Shown in pieces: positions 1 to 5,472 of a stretch of 6,192 nt of DNA. Made by a program: the position numbers and the translations under genes. Each line of letters begins with the position of its first letter. Position 1 is the first letter of the stretch. Origin of the DNA: an uncultured Lachnospiraceae bacterium (GTDB taxonomy: Bacteria > Bacillota > Clostridia > Lachnospirales > Lachnospiraceae); assembly GCA_910577655.1 (NCBI GenBank), contig CAJTOW010000123.1, positions 1 through 6,192 on the forward strand. Direction: 5' to 3'. Under the pieces are notes generated by a model, which searched no databases, was not told the DNA's origin, and saw only the letters and a list, made by a program, of their open reading frames with translations.

Positions 1-53
1 ATGTGCGTCACAGTTTGTGAGAGATGCCGGGAATGAATTTTCAGACACGCTCT
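1..53 (+). repeat. Composite palindromic repeat, copy 1 (short form, cut by window edge)
   Basis: The first 23 bases match 2889-2911 of copy 2 with one mismatch, and bases 24-53 match 2991-3020 exactly. The 79 bases that separate those two blocks in copy 2 are absent here, so this is a short form lacking the central palindrome. It ends with the terminal sequence AATTTTCAGACACGCTCT (36-53), the right-hand inverted repeat of the family. TCACA (8-12) and TGTGA (16-20) form a small hairpin. The left end, with the matching terminal repeat, should lie outside the window. The repeat abuts the kinase gene, and its last two bases are part of that gene's stop codon. Confidence 0.85.
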
Positions 54-2619
54 AATGCAGGTATTGCCGTAATAGGGCGAGAACCTGCTGCGGATCCAGA
101 GGCTTTGGCAAGTGGGCATTCATACCGCTGTCCAGACATTTTTTGATATCATCCTCAAATGCATCCGCACTGACTGCAATAATCGGAATCGTCCCCGCTT
201 CTGCCCGCGGCAGCTTCCGGATAGCCCTGGCTGCCTCAAGTCCGGTCATAACCGGCATCCGCAGATCCATCAGGATCGCGTCATACCATCCGGGTGCGGA
301 GCCGTCAAACTTTTCCACACAGATCTGCCCATTCTCCGCCCACTCAGCTTCCAGTCCGGATTCGCCAAGGAGTTCACTGGCGATCTCCCAGTTCAGTTCG
401 TTGTCCTCCGCAATCAGGATACGCCTGCCTTCCAGGCTGGGGCCGGATTCTTCCTCCTGCACCTGAAGCGGCATCTGTGTCTCTATGAACGGGCGCAGAA
501 GGTAATAAAGCCCGGAACGGAACAGCGGCTTGGAAATGAAGCCGCTGACGCTGCCTTCTTCGGCTGCAGCCTCCAGTTCCACCCATTCGCCGTCAGTAAG
601 CAGGATGACAGGCAGCTCCTGGCCAAAGCGGCCGGACAGTTCTTTTGCAGCCTGAAGCCCATCCTGGCCCCGGATATCCCAGTCCAGGAGGATTATGTGA
701 TATGGTTCGTTTTTGCCGCGGCGCTCCTCAATCATCCGGTACGCCTGCCTGAGGCCTGTTGCAAAGCCGGCCTCCAGCCCGATGGACTCCAGCACGGAGA
801 CGGCCAGATCAGCCATGGTTTCATCATCATCTATGACCAGGATATTCCGGGCCGGCAGGCGCAGCTCTTCTTCCCCAGATGTTGTTATTTCCATATCCAG
901 GACAACATGGAAATGGCAGCCTTTCCCCTGCTCACTTTCCACGGTAATTGTGCCGCCCATCGCGTCTACAATATACTTGGTGATAGTCATACCCATCCCG
1001 GCCCCAGCCACTTTGGCCACCCGTGTATTGTCTTCCCGCGCAAATGCATCAAATATTTTGCCCTGAAACTCTTTGGATATGCCGATGCCATTATCAATAA
1101 TATGTAAATGGGAGCGGATATACTTCTCTCCCCTGGGGGAGGGTTCCTCATACAGGTCAGCCTCAATGGTGCCGCCTTCCTGGGTGAACTTGACCGCATT
1201 TCCAAGGATATTCAGAAGGATCTGGCTTAAGCGGATCCTGTCCGAGCATACGTTTTCATGATAGATATCATGGAGATAGATATTGAAGCTCTGCTTTTTT
1301 TCCTGAATCTGCGGCTGGATCACGGTGGTAATATTCTGCATGATCTCACACAGGGACAAGGGTTCCATATTCAGCGTCAGGCTCCCGGTCTCGATCTTGG
1401 ACATATCCAGCATATCGTTAATCAGCCCCAGCAGATGCCGGCTGGATACATGAATCCGTTTCAGACAGGAATGTACCCGGGGCGGATTGTCCAGACTGCT
1501 AATGGCGATAGAAGTCATACCCATAATGCCGTTCATGGGCGTACGGATGTCATGGCTCATATTGGAGAGAAACTCATTCTTCGCCCGATTGGAACGCTCC
1601 GCCGACAGCTGTGCCTGTTCGGCGGTTTTCCTTGCATCGTCCAGGGCTTGCATCTGCTGCCTGGTCAGGCGTAAGTAGCCCATAAAAACCAAAAGCAATG
1701 CACAGATAATCAGGCAACAGCCCACCATGGAAATGCAGATCCATTTTTTCTGAAGAAGATTGATGGTCTCATCCAGCGTATTGTAGGAGATCTTTAAAAG
1801 CAGATACCACTCTGAATTCGGGAGACTGGTACAATAGACATTCCAGCGCTCCCCTGAGAGCAGGACCTCACTGGTGTAATCCTTTCCGGCCGCCAGCGCC
1901 TCCTGCAGCTCCTGGGCATACTGGGCAGGTTCTTTTCCATTACATGTCTCATAAAGGTGGGCCACCCGGACAAAATAATTCTCTTCTCCCATGGCGTCAT
2001 TCTGGAGAACATAGCTGCCGTCGGTGCGGATGATACAGTACCTTATGATACTGCTCTGGATATTGCTCTCCAGCGTATCGCGAAGATAGCTGGTAGGCAG
2101 TCCGGCCACCAGGGCAACACTTGTGCTGCCGTCGCCCATGGGATAAATGGCTGGGACTCCGATCAGCACAACCGGATTCCCAGCCGCATCCTTCCCCGCA
2201 GAGACGTTGTATCTGCCTCCCTGGATGGAACGCTGTAAGGCCTCCGGGAAATCTGCCGTCACCTGGGAGCCGCAGATCATGTGGAAGTTCCCGTCATCCG
2301 TATAAAGGGCCAGATATTCGAACCCGGCGGAACGGGCATTGTAAGCCAGCGCCACCTGCATGGAAGCCGCATTGGTGATGCGCCCCGGCGGAACCGAATT
2401 GACCAGGGATTCCACCTGGGACAAGCGCAGTTCAATGGTGGTTCCAAAATGCGATGATACCTGCTCACTGATCCCTGACATATAAAAGACACCCAGCTGC
2501 CGGATGGTATTTTCCCCCAGAATATTGATGCTGATAGTCTGACTGACGAATATCACGATACAGAACAGAGTCCCCAAAATAAGGCTTATATTCAGAAAAT
2601 GTGTTGTCCTCTTTTCCAT
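52..2619 (-). CDS. Hybrid sensor histidine kinase with two C-terminal receiver domains
   Basis: This is a membrane sensor kinase that should autophosphorylate on histidine and pass phosphate to its own receivers. The open frame runs up to 2715 (887 residues from there, used for numbering). A first membrane segment (about 41-63) and a second (about 326-347) enclose some 260 extracytoplasmic residues, which look like a CACHE-type ligand domain. A linker helix leads to the HisKA domain with H388 in SHDIRTP, then the HATPase domain with the N box (NILGNAVKF, 502-510), DNGIGIS (541-547) and GAGMGM (571-576). Receiver 1 (about 623-745) has acidic residues 629-631, D678 and K729. Receiver 2 (about 764-886) has E770/D771, D817 and K871. 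No HPt or DNA-binding output domain follows, so a separate partner is expected. I chose the start at 2619 (855 residues) because GGGGAG lies 9 nt upstream. The start at 2694 has AGGGAAAGG just before it and is the main alternative; 2715 has no ribosome binding site. The TAG stop touches repeat copy 1. Confidence 0.93.
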   Translation of the reverse strand: MEKRTTHFLNISLILGTLFCIVIFVSQTISINILGENTIRQLGVFYMSGISEQVSSHFGTTIELRLSQVESLVNSVPPGRITNAASMQVALAYNARSAGFEYLALYTDDGNFHMICGSQVTADFPEALQRSIQGGRYNVSAGKDAAGNPVVLIGVPAIYPMGDGSTSVALVAGLPTSYLRDTLESNIQSSIIRYCIIRTDGSYVLQNDAMGEENYFVRVAHLYETCNGKEPAQYAQELQEALAAGKDYTSEVLLSGERWNVYCTSLPNSEWYLLLKISYNTLDETINLLQKKWICISMVGCCLIICALLLVFMGYLRLTRQQMQALDDARKTAEQAQLSAERSNRAKNEFLSNMSHDIRTPMNGIMGMTSIAISSLDNPPRVHSCLKRIHVSSRHLLGLINDMLDMSKIETGSLTLNMEPLSLCEIMQNITTVIQPQIQEKKQSFNIYLHDIYHENVCSDRIRLSQILLNILGNAVKFTQEGGTIEADLYEEPSPRGEKYIRSHLHIIDNGIGISKEFQGKIFDAFAREDNTRVAKVAGAGMGMTITKYIVDAMGGTITVESEQGKGCHFHVVLDMEITTSGEEELRLPARNILVIDDDETMADLAVSVLESIGLEAGFATGLRQAYRMIEERRGKNEPYHIILLDWDIRGQDGLQAAKELSGRFGQELPVILLTDGEWVELEAAAEEGSVSGFISKPLFRSGLYYLLRPFIETQMPLQVQEEESGPSLEGRRILIAEDNELNWEIASELLGESGLEAEWAENGQICVEKFDGSAPGWYDAILMDLRMPVMTGLEAARAIRKLPRAEAGTIPIIAVSADAFEDDIKKCLDSGMNAHLPKPLDPQQVLALLRQYLH

Positions 2620-2749
2620 AGCCCGCATCTCCCCAAAGAAAATATGAAACAATTGCTGTACAGGTATGCCCGGCGCTCCAAATGCCTGCGGCATCCTTTC
2701 CCTGTTCAATGGCATGGCGGTCTATGGGGCACAACATGATAACGTTTTA

Positions 2750-2778
2750 AGTATATCATATTTGAGTCACAAAGTCGA
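2750..2778 (-). promoter_or_regulatory. Putative sigma-A promoter of the histidine kinase gene
   Basis: On the minus strand a -35-like TCGACT (2773-2778) is followed after 17 nt by a -10-like TATACT (2750-2755). The -10 matches the consensus at 5 of 6 positions and the -35 at 4 of 6. Transcription would start near 2743, giving a leader of about 120 nt to the preferred start at 2619, or about 50 nt to the alternative start at 2694. This is a sequence match only. Confidence 0.5.
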
Positions 2779-2858
2779 GGGCTTTCTAAAGGATAATGGA
2801 GGGATTGTAACGGTTCAGAATAACAGTTCAAGGGGTATCTGATCTGGTATACAGTTCT
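2779..2858. other. Intergenic stretch without recognised content
   Basis: Between the kinase promoter and repeat copy 2 I see no open reading frame with a ribosome binding site, no strong hairpin and no clear repeat. The whole gap from the kinase start to the next gene (2620-3056) is accounted for by the leader, the promoter, this stretch, repeat copy 2 and a hairpin. Confidence 0.5.
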
Positions 2859-3020
2859 AGAGTGTGTCTGAAAATTGCTTTCTGGCAGATGTGCGTCACA
2901 GTTTGTGGGAGATTTGGGCCAAATGAACGCGGCGTAGTGGGCTACGTTAAGTGAATTTGGCCCAAATATACCGCAAAGTGGGGCGTGCAGATGCCGGGAA
3001 TGAATTTTCAGACACGCTCT
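2859..3020 (+). repeat. Composite palindromic repeat, copy 2 (162 bp, both ends present; MITE-like)
   Basis: The element is bounded by 18-nt terminal inverted repeats, AGAGTGTGTCTGAAAATT (2859-2876) and AATTTTCAGACACGCTCT (3003-3020), matching at 17 of 18 positions. Inside lies a perfect 13-nt inverted repeat, ATTTGGGCCAAAT (2912-2924) and ATTTGGCCCAAAT (2955-2967), enclosing a smaller hairpin CGTAG-TGGG-CTACG (2933-2946). A core, ACCGCAAAGTGGGGCGTGC (2970-2988), follows. It has no coding capacity, so any mobility would need a transposase from elsewhere. I see no clear target-site duplication. The terminal repeats and small size fit a MITE-like element; a REP-like palindromic unit is the alternative. 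Confidence 0.85.
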
Positions 3021-3044
3021 GGGGCACCTTAAAAGGTGCCCCAG
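3019..3044 (-). terminator. Strong hairpin after the anti-sigma-like gene, candidate terminator
   Basis: CTGGGGCACCTT (3019-3030) and AAGGTGCCCCAG (3033-3044) are perfectly complementary, giving a stem of at least 10 GC-rich base pairs with a short AT loop. It begins 13 nt beyond the stop codon of the gene ending at 3057, as expected for a transcription terminator. On the minus strand the hairpin is followed by AGCGTGTC and not by a run of T, so it is not a textbook intrinsic terminator. It may act with help or mainly protect the mRNA 3' end. Its outermost two base pairs use the last two bases of repeat copy 2. Confidence 0.5.
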
Positions 3045-3056
3045 AAAAGATATCGT

Positions 3057-3905
3057 TTACAGCTCCGGGCTGTCAATAATCTGCTTCCCGGCTTCTACCA
3101 TTCCATCCATGCCCAGGCCTGTACTGCCATCCCCCAGGAGAATGTATTGGACATCCCCTTCTGTCCATTGCAGGAAACACACGATGCTGTCCTCCACCTG
3201 GCTGGAACCATAGGAGACATAGAGTTCCCCTGCTTCCACTGCCTTCTGCTCTTCCTCTGTGATCTGGTAATCCGGCGGCACGAACCGGTAGTGATCCTCA
3301 CTATAGACCAGGGTCTTATCCCCATACTGGATACTGCGGGGATTTCCCGTGGTGGTTTCCGACCACTCTGGACGGACCTGCTTGATATCCAGGGTCAGAC
3401 TCTCCCCGCCCTTCTTATAGAAAACGGAAACCACCGGAAACGTATCTACGATTTCCCCATTTTCGTCATGGGCCTTTTCCTCAATCAGGAAGCCTCTGTC
3501 AAAACTAAACCCATTGTCGAATTTCTCCGGGACTTTCACCGCAAATCCCGCCGCCTCATCTGCCCGGGCCATGTCGGCATAAGTTGCGAAATCCGGCTGG
3601 TTCACGTCATGGGAGCTGCTGTAGCCCACGATCTTTCCTGCTGCCATGACCGCCATGGTTCCCAGGATACACAATGCTGCCGCCACCGGCAATACTTTCC
3701 ATTTTCCTGATTTTTTCATAGAATGCTCCTCCTTCCGGCAGCATGCGCCTGCCTGACCGTCCGGTTGTGTCTGGCAGGCCGGCACCTTTCTGCACTCTGC
3801 CACTGCCTCATAGATCTGCTGTTTTCTTGCTTCCGGCATGGAGACTTTCTCCGCCTGGTCTTTTAATGTTTGTCTCATCAGGGCATCAAACGTTCCTCGA
3901 TCCAT
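3057..3905 (-). CDS. Single-pass membrane protein, probable anti-sigma factor/sensor (DUF4367-like C-terminus)
   Basis: This 282-residue protein probably controls the sigma factor encoded just upstream. Residues 1-62 are charged and cytoplasmic-looking, with cysteines at 38, 44, 55 and 56 but no clear HxxxCxxC zinc motif. One membrane segment (about 71-90) is followed by about 190 extracytoplasmic residues that end with a WTEGDVQY...LLGDGSTGL stretch, resembling the DUF4367-type domains often paired with ECF sigma factors in Clostridia. The start at 3905 has AAAGGAG upstream at good spacing. The open frame could extend to 3986, but that lies deep inside the sigma gene. The first 28 nt overlap the sigma gene, which implies translational coupling. 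An in-frame ATG at 3719 has an even better ribosome binding site (AAGGAGG, 8 nt spacing) and would give a 220-residue form starting just before the membrane segment. The anti-sigma role is inferred from context. Confidence 0.85.
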   Translation of the reverse strand: MDRGTFDALMRQTLKDQAEKVSMPEARKQQIYEAVAECRKVPACQTQPDGQAGACCRKEEHSMKKSGKWKVLPVAAALCILGTMAVMAAGKIVGYSSSHDVNQPDFATYADMARADEAAGFAVKVPEKFDNGFSFDRGFLIEEKAHDENGEIVDTFPVVSVFYKKGGESLTLDIKQVRPEWSETTTGNPRSIQYGDKTLVYSEDHYRFVPPDYQITEEEQKAVEAGELYVSYGSSQVEDSIVCFLQWTEGDVQYILLGDGSTGLGMDGMVEAGKQIIDSPEL

Positions 3906-4450
3906 GCGACCTGCTCCTTTCTCAAACGCTGCTCCAACGATTTCCTTGCTGTGTAAAGCCGTGATTTTACCGTGCCCTCCAGGCATCCTGTGATCCTGCC
4001 AATCTCCTTTGTGGACAATTCATTAAAATAATACAGAATCACCACTGTCCGCTGCTTCTGGTCCAGTGCAAGGATACTTCTGTAGAGATCCTGCTGAACC
4101 TCCTTTTTCAGCACCTGCTCCAGGGGCGAGCTGTCCGGATCCTGCTGTATATCCTCATCATAAAACTGTTCCACCGGGGTCTCTCTGTTCTGCTTTCTGC
4201 CATAACGCCACGCAGTCCTGGTAAGAATCTGGTACAGCCAGGCAGAAAATACAGCAGGATTTTTCAGCTTTCCACAGTTACAGTAACACTTTACAAACGT
4301 TTCCTGGACAATATCCTCACTGTCCGCATAATTCCCGGAAATCAGCCAGGCCGTGCGCAGCAGCCTGCTCTGATACATGGCAAAGATCTGGTCAAATGCA
4401 TCCATATCCCCCGCCTGCATCCGGCGGACCAGAACCTCCACATCCTCCAT
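3878..4450 (-). CDS. ECF-type RNA polymerase sigma factor (sigma-70 family)
   Basis: This 190-residue protein has the two-domain layout of extracytoplasmic-function sigma factors, which direct RNA polymerase to a small stress or envelope regulon. Region 2 (about 10-85) includes the DSEDIVQETFVK helix (43-54) and FSAWLYQILTRTAWRY (68-83). Region 4 (about 121-175) includes LALDQKQRTVVILYYFNELS (127-146) and the recognition helix around GTVKSRLYTARKSL (159-172). Length and motifs are normal for the family. The ATG at 4450 is preceded by GGAGG with 7 nt spacing, which settles the start. The 3' end overlaps the downstream membrane protein gene, forming a sigma/anti-sigma operon. An ECF-style promoter upstream suggests the protein activates its own transcription. 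The exact ECF group cannot be named from the sequence alone. Confidence 0.95.
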   Translation of the reverse strand: MEDVEVLVRRMQAGDMDAFDQIFAMYQSRLLRTAWLISGNYADSEDIVQETFVKCYCNCGKLKNPAVFSAWLYQILTRTAWRYGRKQNRETPVEQFYDEDIQQDPDSSPLEQVLKKEVQQDLYRSILALDQKQRTVVILYYFNELSTKEIGRITGCLEGTVKSRLYTARKSLEQRLRKEQVAWIEERLMP

Positions 4451-4498
4451 GCCAAAACCTCCGTTTCAACTACTTTTAATACTTTATCGGTGCACCTA

Positions 4499-4531
4499 TA
4501 TATAAGAGTCCCAAAGGAGCCATTCGGTTCA
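4499..4531 (-). promoter_or_regulatory. Putative ECF-type, probably autoregulated promoter of the sigma operon
   Basis: On the minus strand TGAACC (4526-4531) is followed after 17 nt by CTCTTATATA (4499-4508). A GAAC-containing -35 upstream of an ECF sigma gene is the usual sign of self-recognised promoters in this class. The TATATA portion could also serve as a sigma-A -10. A perfect 8-nt palindrome GGTGCACC (4489-4496) lies just downstream, near the expected transcription start, and could be a regulator site. The promoter sits directly after the terminator of the preceding locus. Confidence 0.5.
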
Positions 4532-4550
4532 AATTTTTTTAACCAGACAG

Positions 4551-4580
4551 AAAAAGACGGCCCCATTGTCAGGACCGTCT
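4551..4580 (-). terminator. Intrinsic terminator after the toxin-antitoxin locus
   Basis: On the minus strand AGACGGTCC pairs with GGGCCGTCT (outer arms at 4575-4580 and 4555-4560), a 9-bp stem with one G-T pair and an 8-nt loop. It is followed directly by TTTT (4551-4554). Longer flanking complementarity (CCAGACA at 4543-4549 with TGTCTGG outside the other arm) could extend the structure. It separates the toxin-antitoxin transcript from the sigma promoter. Confidence 0.75.
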
Positions 4581-4667
4581 CTGTTGTCTGGGAAGTCAAA
4601 TACCTATAGCTGGGCTTCAGCCAGTGCCAGACATGTGTAACCGGCACACAACACCACCAAAGTCAAG

Positions 4668-4686
4668 CGAGCCTGCCCCTGGCTCG
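4668..4686. other. Small hairpin just past the toxin remnant
   Basis: CGAGCC (4668-4673) and GGCTCG (4681-4686) form a 6-bp GC-rich stem with a 7-nt loop, 7 nt beyond the original stop codon of the broken toxin gene. On the minus strand it is followed by CTTGACTTT, only weakly T-rich. It may be the remains of the toxin gene's own terminator. Confidence 0.3.
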
Positions 4687-4692
4687 TTTCCA

Positions 4693-4865
4693 TCACGAGA
4701 ATAAATCCGAATGTGTCCCCGTCCGGGATCCCGGTACTGGGCGGCCAGTGGCTGCTCAGCCTGAAGAATATGAATCACATCTTCCAGCAATTTCATGTCA
4801 TAGCCCCGTTTTTTTACCCGTCTATAATCCTTATGAAACTGCCCGGTTGTTACCAACTCTAACAT
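4693..4865 (-). pseudogene. YafQ/RelE-family toxin, inactivated by internal deletion and frameshift
   Basis: The first 46 residues (MLELVTTGQFHKDY..., KKRGYDMKLLEDVIHIL, ending AAQYRD) match the N-terminal half of YafQ-type mRNA interferases, which cleave mRNA on the ribosome. After YRD the reading frame runs into unrelated residues and stops at 4617. In another frame, starting at 4728, the sequence reads SRTGTHSDLFS followed by TGA at 4693-4695. This is the characteristic C-terminal tail of the family (TGTHxxLF). The gene therefore lost roughly 30-35 middle codons, by a length not divisible by three. The family's central catalytic residues (the HxxxDW region, H63/D67/W68 in E. coli YafQ) would be within the lost part, while counterparts of H87 and F91 survive only out of frame. 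The start overlaps the antitoxin stop by 7 nt, the usual coupled arrangement. The product, an 82-residue hybrid if translated, should not be an active toxin. Confidence 0.85.
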
Positions 4866-5158
4866 GATTCACCATCCGTTCCTGCATCCAATTCCTCAAA
4901 TAGGGCGTGTGCGGAAGAATAGCGCTTTGCCTGTATCCGGCCATCCATTATGGCCCTTGCCTCATCCATCGCTGCCTCTGTTTCAGCATTATAACGCGGC
5001 TGCTTCATTTCAAAAGGCAACCCGCCATCCATAATGGATTTACGCAGAAATATATTGATTGCATCCGAAATGGTTATCCCAAAACTGGAAAATAGTTTTT
5101 CCGCACTTGATTTTATCTCAGGATCGATCCTGATATTAATATTGGCTGTTTTTGCCAT
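4859..5158 (-). CDS. RelB/DinJ-family antitoxin
   Basis: This 99-residue protein is the antitoxin of a type II toxin-antitoxin pair. It would bind the promoter DNA through its N-terminus and neutralise the toxin with its C-terminal tail. Residues 5-12 (ANINIRID) form the beta strand of a ribbon-helix-helix fold, followed by helices at about 13-27 and 30-42, with the family hallmark ITISDAINIFLRKSI and then GGLPFE. The rest is charged and helical, as in toxin-wrapping tails. AGGAGG lies 8 nt before the ATG, so the start is secure. The gene looks intact although the partner toxin is broken, making it an orphan antitoxin that may now serve only as a repressor or as protection against a related toxin. 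Confidence 0.93.
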   Translation of the reverse strand: MAKTANINIRIDPEIKSSAEKLFSSFGITISDAINIFLRKSIMDGGLPFEMKQPRYNAETEAAMDEARAIMDGRIQAKRYSSAHALFEELDAGTDGESC

Positions 5159-5160
5159 AT

Positions 5161-5215
5161 CATTTACCTCCTATAGATTTACCTATAGCATAATCTTTTG
5201 TGCGAACATTGTCAA
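5161..5215 (-). promoter_or_regulatory. Promoter and likely operator of the toxin-antitoxin locus
   Basis: On the minus strand a perfect TTGACA (5210-5215) is followed after 17 nt by TATGCT (5187-5192), a strong sigma-A promoter. Two copies of the self-complementary hexamer CTATAG (5183-5188 and 5171-5176), 12 nt apart, lie between the -10 and the ribosome binding site AGGAGG (5167-5172). They belong to a longer direct repeat: CTATAGGTAAAT, then the same sequence with AGG inserted. Position and symmetry suit autorepression by the ribbon-helix-helix antitoxin, because binding would cover the transcription start. Confidence 0.7.
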
Positions 5216-5285
5216 TGCAATGTGAAGTTTTTAGAACATATCTCCAGGAATTTGGTTACAGTCCGCAGAGCGGGCCATGTTGCCT
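5216..5285. other. Intergenic stretch without recognised content
   Basis: Between the toxin-antitoxin promoter and repeat copy 3 I see only a small CCGC-AGA-GCGG hairpin (5263-5273). The left terminal repeat expected for copy 3 is not here. The rest of the gap between the antitoxin and the glycosyltransferase is taken up by that promoter and repeat copy 3. Confidence 0.45.
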
Positions 5286-5439
5286 GAATTTGACCCAAAT
5301 GAACGCGGCGTAATGGGCTACGTTAAGTGAATTTGGGCCAATTATCCCAAGGGACACCTACGGTGTACCGCAAAGTGGGGCGTGCACACCGAAGGCGTCC
5401 CTTGTGGAGATGGCGGGAATGAATTTTCAAACACACTCT
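5286..5439 (+). repeat. Composite palindromic repeat, copy 3 (extended form, left end missing)
   Basis: The central palindrome matches copy 2 closely. Arms at 5288-5300 and 5331-5343 enclose a 30-nt centre (5301-5330) that differs from copy 2 at one base. The core ACCGCAAAGTGGGGCGTGC (5367-5385) is identical to copy 2, but here it is the loop of a long hairpin with arms CAAGGGACACCTACGGTGT (5348-5366) and ACACCGAAGGCGTCCCTTG (5386-5404), pairing at 17 of 19 positions. The right terminal repeat AATTTTCAAACACACTCT is at 5422-5439. The left terminal repeat and the block shared by copies 1 and 2 are missing, so this copy is truncated or diverged on that side. It ends 33 nt past the glycosyltransferase stop codon. 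Confidence 0.8.
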
Positions 5440-5472
5440 AAGGCGCTGCCTTCCGAAACAAATCCGGAAATC

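Noticed and set aside
112..1107. Long plus-strand open frame of 331 codons
   Set aside because: It lies antisense to the histidine kinase, whose HATPase and receiver motifs are unmistakable. Its translation shows no recognisable domain and no ribosome binding site.
2465..2737. Minus-strand open frame of 90 codons starting upstream of the kinase
   Set aside because: It runs out of frame through the kinase N-terminal region, which encodes a clear membrane segment in its own frame, and its translation has no family features.
2859..3020. Possible CRISPR array or riboswitch
   Set aside because: Only one unit is present here, with no regularly spaced repeats. The structure is a palindromic element with terminal inverted repeats lying downstream of a gene, not in a leader.
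3036..3710. Plus-strand open frame of 224 codons
   Set aside because: It is antisense to the anti-sigma-like gene and begins within the hairpin region. The minus-strand frame has a membrane segment, a good start and operon context.
4342..4647. Minus-strand open frame of 101 codons spanning the sigma promoter
   Set aside because: It crosses a terminator, a promoter and the start of the sigma gene in another frame, and has no family-like sequence.
4617..4692. Reading the toxin through to 4617 as a complete 82-residue protein
   Set aside because: Residues after YRD do not fit the toxin family. The true C-terminal tail is found in another frame ending at 4693, so the extension is a frameshift product.
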